Shown one piece after another: positions 45,576-54,208 of a stretch of DNA of 64,000 nucleotides (the stretch's first letter is position 1; each line of letters starts with the position of its first letter). Source of the stretch: G016756615 sp050958605 (GTDB lineage Bacteria > Pseudomonadota > Alphaproteobacteria > Rhizobiales > Rhizobiaceae); NCBI RefSeq assembly GCF_050958605.1, contig NZ_JBJHDO010000013.1:62001-126000 (forward strand), written 5' to 3'. The position numbers were made by a program, and so were the translations under genes. Below the pieces are notes generated by a model, which had not been told where the DNA came from, searched no databases, and worked only from the letters and a program-made list of their open reading frames with translations.

Positions 45576-46487
45576 TCACTGCGCCTGGCCGGCGCCGGTG
45601 CGATGTCCTTCGGCCATCATGTCGTCGCGGATTTCGTAGGCCTTCCCCGTCCAGGCCCAGCGGCTCGGTTCCGCCGCACCGGTCATCGGCAGGGTCAGGA
45701 GCGTGGGGAAGCCGTCCTTATCCGCCTCTCGGTCCAGATAGAGCTGGACGCCCTCGGTGTCATAGGCGAGGCGCCATTCGTCTTGCGGCTTCAATCGCAC
45801 GAAGCCGAAAATACTGCAGCCGGATTCGCCGTAATAGCGAGTGGAACCGCAGACGGAGGCGAGCAGCAGGGCCTTGCCGTCGGCCAGGTCCAGCTTGCTC
45901 GCGGCGTAAGCGGGTTCTAGCCCTGTCGCCTCGCGGAAGAGCTTTGCCTCGTCGGCGAGCAGAGCCCGGGCCTCCGCCACCGCGGGGTCGGTTTCCACCA
46001 GCGCGACCCGCTCATAGGCCGACATGTCGACCGGGCTGCAGCGGGGGGTGATCCTGTCGATCACGGCGCGGGACGCGGCGAGCGCGAACTCCGCCTTCAC
46101 GCCCTTGTCCTTGTCGCCGATTTCGACCTTCATGCGCACCGATGCCTTGATAGGCTCGAGCATATCGGGCCCAAGCGGTACGACCAGCTGCCCGTTCTCC
46201 GGCAGGCCTTCGACGGGGAAACGTGTGCCGCCGGTCGTCAGCACGCCGGGCATGTTCGTGTCGGAAGCGAGGCTTCCCGGCTCGAGGCGCAACAGGAAGC
46301 TCCAGCGCTGCTCGGCGCAGAAGAGCGACGCTCCGGTGACACCCGATGCTTTTTCGGGCGCGGGCAGGATCGCGACCGCGCCGCTTCCTGCCTCCTGCCA
46401 TGACGAGGACCATGCCTGAGAAGCGGCGAGCAAGGCGAAAGCAAGCGTTATCGACAAGCCAAGTTGTTTCACGTCTCTAAATCCCAC
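45576..46487 (-). CDS. Hypothetical exported protein
   Basis: A 303-residue protein with a Sec-type signal (LSITLAFALLAASQAWSSS, about residues 11-29). The mature part is a mixed alpha/beta sequence with Cys in pairs (FCAEQ, ITPRCSP, SVCGST, SGCSIFG), four cysteines that may form two disulfides. I do not recognise the family. ATG 46487 or GTG 46472 may be the start; both precede the signal. It is divergent from argG. A periplasmic role is likely, nothing more can be said. Confidence 0.65.
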   Translation of the reverse strand: MGFRDVKQLGLSITLAFALLAASQAWSSSWQEAGSGAVAILPAPEKASGVTGASLFCAEQRWSFLLRLEPGSLASDTNMPGVLTTGGTRFPVEGLPENGQLVVPLGPDMLEPIKASVRMKVEIGDKDKGVKAEFALAASRAVIDRITPRCSPVDMSAYERVALVETDPAVAEARALLADEAKLFREATGLEPAYAASKLDLADGKALLLASVCGSTRYYGESGCSIFGFVRLKPQDEWRLAYDTEGVQLYLDREADKDGFPTLLTLPMTGAAEPSRWAWTGKAYEIRDDMMAEGHRTGAGQAQ

Positions 46488-46653
46488 GGCCTTCGCGAAT
46501 CAGGCATGCTCGATTGAACCGTCCCATTGCGGCAAGAAAATTTCTAACCGCTGGTTCAGCGTCCATGCCCTTGCGAAGCCGGGAACCAGCGTGATAGCTG
46601 GCGGCAAGAGACAGTCTCGGACAGTCTCCAACCCAATCCAGGCGGAAGAAGAC

Positions 46654-47871
46654 ATGTCGAAGTGGAAAGACGTGAAGAAGGTCGTGCTTGCCTATTCCGG
46701 CGGGCTCGACACCTCGATCATCCTCAAGTGGCTGCAGACCGAGCTCAAGGCCGAAGTCGTGACCTTCACGGCCGATCTCGGCCAGGGCGGCGAGCTTGAG
46801 CCGGCGCGCCAGAAGGCCGAGCTCATGGGCATCAAGGATATCCGCATCATGGATGTCCGCGAGGAGTTCATCAGCGACTTCGTCTTTCCGATGTTCCGTG
46901 CCAACGCGCTTTATGAGGGGGTCTATCTGCTCGGAACCTCCATCGCCCGACCGCTGATCTCGAAGCATCTCGTCGAGATCGCCCGCGAGACGGGGGCCGA
47001 TGCGATCGCCCATGGCGCTACCGGCAAGGGTAACGACCAGGTGCGTTTCGAGCTTTCGGCCTATGCTCTGAACCCCGACATCAAGGTCATCGCGCCCTGG
47101 CGCGACTGGTCCTTCAAGTCGCGCACCGACCTCCTGAACTTCGCGCGCGACCATCAGATCCCGGTGCCGAAGGACAAGCAGGGCGAGGCGCCGTTCTCGG
47201 TGGACGCCAACCTCCTGCACTCCTCTTCGGAGGGGAAGGTGCTGGAAGACCCCTGGCTGGAGCCACCGGAATATGTCTATCAGCGCACCGTCTCCCCGAT
47301 GGATGCGCCCGACCGGGCGACCGAGATCGAGATCGAGTTCAGGAAGGGCGATCCGATCGCGCTGAATGGCGAGAAGCTGTCACCGGCCACGCTGTTTTCG
47401 CGGCTCAACGATCTCGGCCGCGACAACGGCATCGGCCGCATCGACCTGGTCGAGAACCGTTTCGTCGGCATGAAGTCGCGCGGCGTCTACGAGACGCCGG
47501 GTGGTACGATCCTGATCGCGGCGCACCGCGCCATCGAGTCCATCACGCTCGACCGCGGCGCGGCTCACCTCAAGGACGAGCTGATGCCGCGTTACGCCGA
47601 GCTCATCTATAACGGCTTCTGGTATTCGCCGGAGCGCGAGATGCTGCAGGCGCTGATCGACAAGAGCCAGGAGGATGTGGAAGGCACCGTCCGGCTCAAG
47701 CTCTACAAGGGCAACGTCATCGTCACCGGCCGCAAGTCGCCGAAGTCGCTTTACTCGGATGCGCTGGTGACCTTCGAGGATGATCGCGGCGCCTACGACC
47801 AGAAGGACGCCGAGGGCTTCATCCGGCTCAACGGACTGAGGCTTCGTACCCTCGCCGCGCGCAAACGCTAG
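46654..47871 (+). CDS. argG: Argininosuccinate synthase
   Basis: A 405-residue enzyme joining citrulline and aspartate with ATP in arginine synthesis. The PP-loop AYSGGLDTS stands at residues 13-21; further motifs GATGKGNDQVRFE and SVDANLLHSSSEG are diagnostic of ArgG. The length is standard for the class. ATG 46654 follows GGCGGAAGAAG. The gene is monocistronic; several hairpins follow its stop. Confidence 0.97.
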   Translation: MSKWKDVKKVVLAYSGGLDTSIILKWLQTELKAEVVTFTADLGQGGELEPARQKAELMGIKDIRIMDVREEFISDFVFPMFRANALYEGVYLLGTSIARPLISKHLVEIARETGADAIAHGATGKGNDQVRFELSAYALNPDIKVIAPWRDWSFKSRTDLLNFARDHQIPVPKDKQGEAPFSVDANLLHSSSEGKVLEDPWLEPPEYVYQRTVSPMDAPDRATEIEIEFRKGDPIALNGEKLSPATLFSRLNDLGRDNGIGRIDLVENRFVGMKSRGVYETPGGTILIAAHRAIESITLDRGAAHLKDELMPRYAELIYNGFWYSPEREMLQALIDKSQEDVEGTVRLKLYKGNVIVTGRKSPKSLYSDALVTFEDDRGAYDQKDAEGFIRLNGLRLRTLAARKR

Positions 47872-47882
47872 AGCATTTCGCA

Positions 47883-48032
47883 GCCGACCGGATTCGGTCG
47901 GCGTCGCAAGAATGCGGCAAAAACAAAGACCTAAAGCGTGTCACCCGAAGCCGATTGCGAGAGACACGCTTTGACGGCGCGAACAGCGAATGGAGCGCCG
48001 CGTCCGTTCGGGCGCGCTGCGGCGCTCTATTC
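47883..48032. terminator. Three stem-loops downstream of argG
   Basis: Stem 1 is GCCGACCG/CGGTCGGC at 47883-47902 with a four-base loop. Stem 2 is AAAGCGTGTC (47933-47942) with GACACGCTTT (47963-47972). Stem 3 is GAATGGAGCGCCGC (47988-48001) with GCGGCGCTCTATTC (48019-48032), one mismatch. No clear U-tract follows stem 1. The block separates argG from the convergent SH3-domain gene and probably ends both transcripts. Confidence 0.55.
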
Positions 48033-48094
48033 GTTCCAGCCGCGTTTGTGCGGCGCCAGGTGATGCTGCTTGGCTGCAGTTTGAGCGAGATGCA

Positions 48095-48499
48095 TCAGTC
48101 GATCGGCAACGCGGCCGCAGGATTTGCCGACAAGTCCTGCGGCCGATCGGGCTTCTCGGTGGCGAGCCCTTTCGAGTCCACCCATTCCGCGAATTCGCCG
48201 TTAGAGATTCCATTTTCCTTGGAGCAGTCGTCGCGCCCGGACTGCACGAATGCCGCTTTCCCGCCGGAACAGCCGGCTGCGCTGTAACCTGATATTCGCG
48301 ACCAGCCATCCCGAGTTTGATAGACGATAACCGATTCCCGGAAGAACAGCCGACCGACGATCCCGCAGTCGATCGACGGGCAGGAGTGCCGCCACAGATC
48401 ATCGACGCCGACCCACATCCGGGTTTGCGCAAGGGATGGCAGAGCGGAAAACACATTCAGCGCCAAGGCGCAGAGAACCATGGAAGCTGCTGTCTTCAT
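48095..48499 (-). CDS. Exported SH3-domain-like protein
   Basis: A 134-residue protein with a signal peptide (MKTAASMVLCALALNVFSAL, cleaved near LAQ). The mature part reads like a bacterial SH3 domain: SIDCGIVGRLFFRESVIVYQTRDGWSRI, then a Cys-rich segment (AAGCSG, DDCSKE) and AEWVDSKGL. Four cysteines suggest disulfides. Similar small proteins are common in rhizobia and are thought to bind cell wall. The function is not known. It is the first of three SH3-type genes in this region. Confidence 0.7.
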   Translation of the reverse strand: MKTAASMVLCALALNVFSALPSLAQTRMWVGVDDLWRHSCPSIDCGIVGRLFFRESVIVYQTRDGWSRISGYSAAGCSGGKAAFVQSGRDDCSKENGISNGEFAEWVDSKGLATEKPDRPQDLSANPAAALPID

Positions 48500-48701
48500 A
48501 CCGTTTCCAGCGTTGTTCGAAACCTCCGGACAAGGGTGCTATTTCGAATAGCCGATCAATCGTCGTTGCCGTCGCGCTCGTCTTCCTGTCGAGCGGTCGA
48601 CTCGCCTAAACGGAATGTTCCGATATTGCGTCGGTCCGACACTGTGGGGCATAGGGAGCATTCTGTCGATCAGCTATTTTTGCATCGTGTCGGATTTCGT
48701 G

Positions 48702-49286
48702 ATGTCCTCAAGCACTGCCGGATCGAACATTGCCGATCACCGCTCTCCGTCTCGGTTCCCAGCGAGGCTCGTTCGAGCGAGACCCATCCCGATCAGGTGG
48801 TTCTTCTTCGTAATCGCATTTGCCGCAGCGGCCATCGTGGCTGGTCCGGCGCCAGGCGCAAGCGGATTTCCCTTGCCCCGCTTTGCATCCCTCAAGGGGA
48901 GTCCGGTCAACGTGCGGGTCGGACCCGGCGTTCAGTACAAGGTCAAGTGGGTGTATGTCATGCGGAGCCTCCCTCTGGAGATTTACCAGGAATACGGTCA
49001 TTGGCGACGCGTTCGCGATTGGGAGGGAAACAGCGGATGGGTGTTCGGATCGCTTCTTTCAAGCCGCCGTACCGGGCTCGCCGCGCCGTGGAGCAAGACG
49101 AACATTGCGTTACGCAAGCGGCCGAACGAACAAAGCCGCGTCGTTGCATGGCTGGAGCCAAAGGTAATGCTCGAGCTGGCCGACTGTGACGGCGAGTGGT
49201 GCCGGGTTGCAGTCAAGTCGTTCACCGGTTTCATCAGACAAACACATCTGTGGGGCACCTACCCCGGCGAGAGGTTCGGACGATGA
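48702..49286 (+). CDS. SH3 domain-containing protein (double SH3)
   Basis: A 194-residue protein from ATG 48702 with one hydrophobic segment (RWFFFVIAFAAAAIVAG, about residues 32-48) and then two SH3b repeats: residues about 60-120 (ASLKGSPVNVRVGPGVQYKV and so on) and 125-190 (NIALRKRPNEQSRVVAWLE and so on). The family, DUF1058/SH3-like, is widespread in alphaproteobacteria; cell-wall binding is assumed. The open frame starts at 48615 and a longer N-terminus is possible. Codon use looks less GC-biased than neighbours. Confidence 0.72.
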   Translation: MSSSTAGSNIADHRSPSRFPARLVRARPIPIRWFFFVIAFAAAAIVAGPAPGASGFPLPRFASLKGSPVNVRVGPGVQYKVKWVYVMRSLPLEIYQEYGHWRRVRDWEGNSGWVFGSLLSSRRTGLAAPWSKTNIALRKRPNEQSRVVAWLEPKVMLELADCDGEWCRVAVKSFTGFIRQTHLWGTYPGERFGR

Positions 49287-49641
49287 CTTTCGGGATCCAG
49301 CGGCGACGGTGTCGAACAATTCAGAACAATTTTAATTCTGGCGTTCGATCGAAAATCAAAGAAAATCCACTTTCGTGCTAGGAAAAATCTTATTTAAATA
49401 TTCCTCGGATTTTGACAGTATTCCGTATACATCATGAGAATTTCGATGACATGAAAGTCAGGTTCGGATGACTATTTATAATGAGATGAATTATTCAAGA
49501 AGCTTCAAAGATAAGGAGCTGAACTAGGGAGTTTTTTGAGCGAGGGTCACAAAATTTAAAAGCAGGGTTATGCGCTCGCTGTCATCATGTTACTCTCGAT
49601 TTGTAACTGAGTGTAACGAACCGGGAACGAAAGGGGAAAAA
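49287..49641. other. AT-rich non-coding pocket
   Basis: A 355-base stretch, clearly richer in A+T than the rest of the window, with runs such as CTTATTTAAATATTCC. It contains a perfect TATAAT at 49477-49482, TTGACA at about 49413, and an AAGGAG at about 49512 that leads into no gene. I see no ORF with family resemblance. It may hold the promoter of the membrane protein gene at 49642. Confidence 0.6.
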
Positions 49642-50085
49642 ATGACCGCGAACGAGTCTCTGTCGCAGCGTTGGGAGAGCTACCGACCATCCAAGGCACT
49701 TTGGTTCTGGTCGGCGGCGGGCGCTGCTGTCGCGACCATGATCGTCGGCTTCACTGCAGGAGGCTGGACGACCGGAGGGACGGCTGCGGAAATGGCCAGA
49801 GATGCGGCTCGGAATGCTCGCGCCGAACTTGCGGCCAGCGTTTGCGTTGAAAAGTTCGTGACTGCGGCCAATGCATCTCAGAGCCTTGCCCAACTGAAGG
49901 AAGCTTCTTCCTACCAGCGGGATGACTTCATCACCGATGGCGGCTGGGCCAAGCTCGTCGGCCTCGACAACCCAGTTCCAGGAGCGGCCGATCTGTGTGC
50001 CGAACAACTGGCGGCGATGGATGCGGTTCCGGTTCGGAATGCCGAGCCGAATTCCGCAGAGGCATCGAAGCCCGTCGAGGGATAG
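49642..50085 (+). CDS. Hypothetical single-span membrane protein
   Basis: A 147-residue protein after a strong AAGGGGAAAA site. One transmembrane segment (ALWFWSAAGAAVATMIVGFTAGG, about 19-41) is followed by a helical, Ala-rich region (AEMARDAARNARAELAASVC) and a 40-residue tail without predicted structure. A pair of cysteines (SVCVEK, ADLCAE) stands in the outer part. I recall similar hypothetical proteins in Rhizobiales; no function is known. Confidence 0.7.
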   Translation: MTANESLSQRWESYRPSKALWFWSAAGAAVATMIVGFTAGGWTTGGTAAEMARDAARNARAELAASVCVEKFVTAANASQSLAQLKEASSYQRDDFITDGGWAKLVGLDNPVPGAADLCAEQLAAMDAVPVRNAEPNSAEASKPVEG

Positions 50086-50101
50086 CGTCGGGTTATCTGG
50101 A

Positions 50102-50130
50102 CCGCCCGACGGGCTCGTTTCGTCGGGCGG
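50102..50130. terminator. Stem-loop between convergent genes
   Basis: CCGCCCGACG (50102-50111) pairs perfectly with CGTCGGGCGG (50121-50130) around a nine-base loop. It follows the 49642 gene and precedes the end of the transglycosylase gene on the minus strand. No U-tract is present. Confidence 0.6.
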
Positions 50131-50219
50131 GCATCAACGATGCGAAGAGCGATAGGACGTAACAAAGCAAATAGCGGAAAAAGGGACTTTCGCTTTTACG
50201 CTATCGCCATTGCTGTTCG

Positions 50220-51038
50220 CTATCTCCCATCAATCTCGGCGCCGATGATGGCGATGGCCTGCTGGTAGACGCTGGCCGCGTTCCAGCCTTGCAGCGCGCC
50301 GAAATTGGGCTGGCCCGGCTGGTAGCCGGCGCCGGCGCGCCAACCATGGCCGCGCAGGAAATTCGCGGTGGAAGCCAGGGCGTCGGCCTTGGAGCGGATC
50401 AGGTCGATCGAGCCGTTGCCGTCGCCGTCGACGCCGTAGCGCACAACGCTGAGCGGCAGAAATTGGGTCTGGCCGATCTCGCCATGCATGGCACCGATGG
50501 CCGAGGGGCTGAGCGTGCCTCTGTCGACGAGCGTCAGCGCCGCATAAAGCTGCTCGGTGAAATATTCCGTGCGTCGGCAGTCATAGGCGAGCGTGGCCAC
50601 TGCCGACAGGATGTTGGCGTTGCCCATGAAGCTGCCGAAGCCGGTCTCCATGCCCCAGATGGCGATCAGCGGGCCGGCCGGCACGCCGTAGCGCTGCTCG
50701 ATGCGGTCGAACAGGGCGGCATTCTGCTTCTTGAGCGCCCTGCCCTTGGAAGCGATGGCCTTGCCGCCGCGCTTGGCCATGAACTGGTCGAGCGAAAGCT
50801 TGAAGCTCTTCTGGTTGCGGTCGGCCCAGATAGTCTTCGAGGCGTAGCTCGTGCCGGCCAACGCGGAGAGGCCCCGCTTGCCCACGCCGTTGGCGGCGGC
50901 TTCCCGTCCGAATTCGGCCTTCCATCCCTCGAAGCCACCGGCTTTGTTGCCGCATGTGGCAGCCTGCGCCGCCCCAGCCGCCAGGCCCATCAAGGCAGCC
51001 GCCACGGCCACAATCTTCACCTTGGCAAGAGCTGCCAT
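50220..51038 (-). CDS. Lytic murein transglycosylase, MltB family
   Basis: A 272-residue periplasmic enzyme that cleaves the peptidoglycan glycan strand to give anhydromuramyl ends. It has a signal (ending about AAQAATC, residue 27), then the SLT-type domain with the catalytic Glu in IWGMETGFGSFMGN and the supporting GEIGQTQFLP. The family in rhizobia is usually about 270-400 residues. AAGGAGAAGGGA precedes ATG 51038. It sits among SH3-domain genes, supporting a common role at the cell wall. Confidence 0.88.
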   Translation of the reverse strand: MAALAKVKIVAVAAALMGLAAGAAQAATCGNKAGGFEGWKAEFGREAAANGVGKRGLSALAGTSYASKTIWADRNQKSFKLSLDQFMAKRGGKAIASKGRALKKQNAALFDRIEQRYGVPAGPLIAIWGMETGFGSFMGNANILSAVATLAYDCRRTEYFTEQLYAALTLVDRGTLSPSAIGAMHGEIGQTQFLPLSVVRYGVDGDGNGSIDLIRSKADALASTANFLRGHGWRAGAGYQPGQPNFGALQGWNAASVYQQAIAIIGAEIDGR

Positions 51039-51401
51039 TCCCTTCTCCTTATTGCCTGATTGGTGTGCCGGGCACGCCGGCGGAAATTTCTTATCGCCAT
51101 CGTTAAGATCAAGTTTACGGCAGAAGCAAGTCTTGCTGATTGCGGCAGAAACTCTCCTAAGGTCAACCATCCCCAGGCGCAACCCGTTGAAGTAGGGCGT
51201 GGCGAGGCAAAGGAAAGAGGTTCGATGATCGGCCGCAGATTGTGAGCAGAATGGAGTAAATCGGCTGGATGCCGGGCCTCAATCGCAATGGAATTCGAAA
51301 CGATAGTCAGAAACAAACCGTGATGTTGTTCCGATTTCATCAAGGAACGGATCGTCTTCGGCTCCGTTTTTCCCGTCGAGGGACAACACGGAGTAAGAAA
51401 G
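51039..51401. other. Divergent intergenic region
   Basis: A 363-base gene-free stretch between the leftward transglycosylase gene and the rightward SH3/DUF1236 gene. It must hold both promoters. I see no strong repeat or recognisable small RNA. Confidence 0.6.
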
Positions 51402-51998
51402 ATGAGAACGCATCTTCTGGTTTCGGCCGCGACGGCCATTCTACTTGCCGGGGTCGCGGGCGCGACCGCCGCCTCGTCCGTTACAGCCACTACGGATCTC
51501 AACGTCCGTGCCGGGCCGGGACCCCACCATCCGGTGGTCGGCATGATCGGCCGCGGACAGCCGGCCACGCTCGATGGTTGCATCAAGGGAAGCAAATGGT
51601 GCTCTGTCAATGGCGGCAAGGGCTGGGCCTATTCCGAATACCTGGTCGGCGATGTCGGCGGGAGGCGTGTCGTGATCACCGAGCGGCCTGCCGATTTCGA
51701 CATCGAGTACATTCCCGCACCGGAAAGCGACGTCGTTGTTTCCAACGAAGTGACGGGCGCCATCGTTGGCGGAGAGCTTGGTGAAGCCATCGAACCGCCG
51801 ACCGAGATCAGGTCCTATGTCGTCGACAACCGCACGGATACCATCTATCTCGACGGCGAGGTTGCGGTCGGGGCCATGCTGCCCGAAGATGTGGAGTTCC
51901 GCGAGATCCCGGATTACCGCTATCGCTACGTCTATGTAAACAGCCAGCCCGTGCTGGTCGAGCCCGAGACGCGGCGTATCGTCTACGTGGTTCGCTAG
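51402..51998 (+). CDS. SH3 domain and DUF1236 protein
   Basis: A 198-residue exported protein. After the signal (about residues 1-24) comes an SH3b domain (about 27-85, starting TATTDLNVRAGPGPHHPVVG) with the CIKGSKWCSV disulfide-type pair. A linker rich in Glu and Val leads to a DUF1236 domain (about 130-198, ending PDYRYRYVYVNSQPVLVEP). DUF1236 occurs almost only in Rhizobiales; function unknown. AGTAAGA precedes ATG 51402. Confidence 0.83.
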   Translation: MRTHLLVSAATAILLAGVAGATAASSVTATTDLNVRAGPGPHHPVVGMIGRGQPATLDGCIKGSKWCSVNGGKGWAYSEYLVGDVGGRRVVITERPADFDIEYIPAPESDVVVSNEVTGAIVGGELGEAIEPPTEIRSYVVDNRTDTIYLDGEVAVGAMLPEDVEFREIPDYRYRYVYVNSQPVLVEPETRRIVYVVR

Positions 51999-52128
51999 AC
52001 ATTCGGGTGCCCGGCGTCGGCCGAGGCACCCCGGGCCCCCTTTCGCAATTGCGAAAAACACTGTATGAGCGCGGCCAACCGAAATGCTGGCCGCCCTCTG
52101 TCGTGGCCCGAACATTCCCGAGCAGAAT

Positions 52129-53955
52129 ATGCAACTCCGCAATATCGCGATCATCGCGCATGTCGACCATGGCAAGACCACGCTGGTCGATGCGCTCCTC
52201 AAGCAATCGGGCTCCGTGCGCGACAACCAGCGCGTCGCCGAGCGTGTCATGGATTCCGGTGATATCGAAAAGGAACGAGGCATCACGATCCTCGCCAAGG
52301 CAACCTCGGTTGTTTGGAAGGACACCCGTATCAACATCGTCGACACGCCGGGTCACGCCGATTTCGGCGGCGAGGTGGAGCGCATCCTGAACATGGTCGA
52401 CGGCGCAATCGTGCTGGTCGACGCCGCCGAGGGCCCGATGCCGCAGACCAAATTCGTGGTCGGCAAGGCCCTCAAGGTGGGCTTGCGCCCCATCGTTGCG
52501 ATCAACAAGATCGACCGCCCCGACGCGCGCGCCGACGAGGTCATCAACGAGGTGTTCGACCTCTTCGCCGCGCTCGACGCCACCGATGAGCAGCTCGACT
52601 TCCCGATCCTCTACGGTTCCGGGCGCGACGGCTGGATGGCCGCCGATCCGGAGGGCCCCAAGGACGAGGGGCTGGCGCCGCTGTTCGATCTCGTGCTCGA
52701 GCATGTGCCGGAGCCCAGGGTCGGAACCGGACCGTTCCGCATGATCGGCACGATCCTGGAGGCCAATCCCTTCCTCGGCCGCATCATCACCGGGCGCGTC
52801 GAATCCGGCACGCTGAAGCCCAATCAGGCCGTGAAGGTCCTGGCGCGCGACGGCAGCGTGCTCGAGAACGGCCGCGTTTCCAAGATCCTTGCCTTCCGCG
52901 GCATCGAGCGGCAGCCGATCGAAGAAGCCTCGGCGGGCGATATCGTCGCGATCGCCGGCCTGTCGAAGGGCACGGTCGCCGACACGTTCTGCGATCCGGC
53001 GGTGACCGAGCCGCTGCTCGCGCAGCCGATCGATCCCCCGACGGTGACCATGAGCTTCATCGTCAACGACTCGCCGCTCGCCGGCACCGAGGGCGACAAG
53101 GTCACGAGCCGCGTCATCCGCGACCGGCTGCTGCGTGAGGCCGAAGGCAACGTCGCGCTCAAGATCGAGGAGTCGGCCGACAAGGACTCCTTCTACGTCT
53201 CGGGCCGCGGCGAACTCCAGCTTGCCGTGCTGATCGAGACCATGCGCCGCGAGGGCTTCGAACTCGCGGTCTCGCGTCCGCGCGTCGTCATGAAGAAGGA
53301 CGAAGCGGGCCAGATGCTCGAGCCCGTCGAGGAAGTCGTGATCGACGTCGACGAGGAGCATGCCGGCGTGGTCGTACAGAAGATGTCTGAACGCAAGGCC
53401 GAGATGGTCGAACTCAAGCCTTCCGGCGGCAACCGTCAGCGTCTGGTCTTCCATGCGCCGACCCGCGGCCTGATCGGCTACCAGTCGGAGCTCCTGACCG
53501 ATACGCGCGGCACCGCCGTCATGAACCGGCTCTTCCATTCCTACGAGCCGTTCAAGGGCGAGATTCCCGGCCGCGTCAACGGCGTGCTGATCGCCAATGA
53601 ACCGGGCGAGGCGGTGGCCTATGCGCTCTGGAACCTCGAGGATCGCGGCCCGATGGTCATCGATGCCGGCGTCAAGGTCTATGCCGGCATGATCGTCGGC
53701 ATCCACACGCGCGACAACGACCTCGAAGTGAACGTGCTCAAGGGCAAGAAGCTCACCAACATCCGCGCGGCCGGCAAGGACGAGGCGGTCCGGCTGACCC
53801 CACCGGTCCGGATGACGCTCGAGCGCGCCCTTGCCTGGATCCAGGACGACGAGTTGGTCGAGGTGACGCCGAAGTCGATTCGCCTGCGCAAGCTCTATCT
53901 CGACACGCATGAACGCAAGCGTTTCGAGAAGTCGAAGACGGCCGGCGCGGCCTGA
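52129..53955 (+). CDS. typA: Translational GTPase TypA/BipA
   Basis: A 608-residue ribosome-associated GTPase that helps 50S assembly under cold or stress. The G1 motif is HVDHGKTT, G3 DTPGHADFGGE and G4 NKIDRPDA, followed by domain II, the domain III/V regions and the BipA-specific C-terminal domain (ending RLRKLYLDTHERKRF). ATG 52129 fits the family start (MQLRNIAIIAHVDHGKT). It stands alone, with a good terminator after it. Confidence 0.96.
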   Translation: MQLRNIAIIAHVDHGKTTLVDALLKQSGSVRDNQRVAERVMDSGDIEKERGITILAKATSVVWKDTRINIVDTPGHADFGGEVERILNMVDGAIVLVDAAEGPMPQTKFVVGKALKVGLRPIVAINKIDRPDARADEVINEVFDLFAALDATDEQLDFPILYGSGRDGWMAADPEGPKDEGLAPLFDLVLEHVPEPRVGTGPFRMIGTILEANPFLGRIITGRVESGTLKPNQAVKVLARDGSVLENGRVSKILAFRGIERQPIEEASAGDIVAIAGLSKGTVADTFCDPAVTEPLLAQPIDPPTVTMSFIVNDSPLAGTEGDKVTSRVIRDRLLREAEGNVALKIEESADKDSFYVSGRGELQLAVLIETMRREGFELAVSRPRVVMKKDEAGQMLEPVEEVVIDVDEEHAGVVVQKMSERKAEMVELKPSGGNRQRLVFHAPTRGLIGYQSELLTDTRGTAVMNRLFHSYEPFKGEIPGRVNGVLIANEPGEAVAYALWNLEDRGPMVIDAGVKVYAGMIVGIHTRDNDLEVNVLKGKKLTNIRAAGKDEAVRLTPPVRMTLERALAWIQDDELVEVTPKSIRLRKLYLDTHERKRFEKSKTAGAA

Positions 53956-53984
53956 TCAGACATTCCCTGATAGACTTACAGTAT

Positions 53985-54010
53985 GGCGCCGGGCGATCCG
54001 GCGCCTCTTT
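53985..54010 (+). terminator. Rho-independent terminator of typA
   Basis: A perfect 8-bp stem, GGCGCCGG (53985-53992) and CCGGCGCC (53998-54005), with a five-base loop, followed by TCTTT (54006-54010). It lies about 30 bases past the typA stop. Confidence 0.85.
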
Positions 54011-54208
54011 CATTGGAGTGTGTGGCCGCGGTTCTGATTGCCGATACACGGGCGTCAACTGCTCTGCGATCGGCGCAATTTTTTCGCTTCGAGGCAGCAT
54101 TTAATTTCATTTGCGGCGTACCGTCGTCGTTCCGATACTGGTTGCGTTCCGGCGCAATCGGTCCGGTGCCGGACCCTCCTGGTCGAGATGGACCCGAGGC
54201 AGGCCGCC

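Noticed and set aside
51808..53910. A 700-codon open frame antisense to typA
   Set aside because: TypA is unmistakable and the antisense product has no recognisable motifs.
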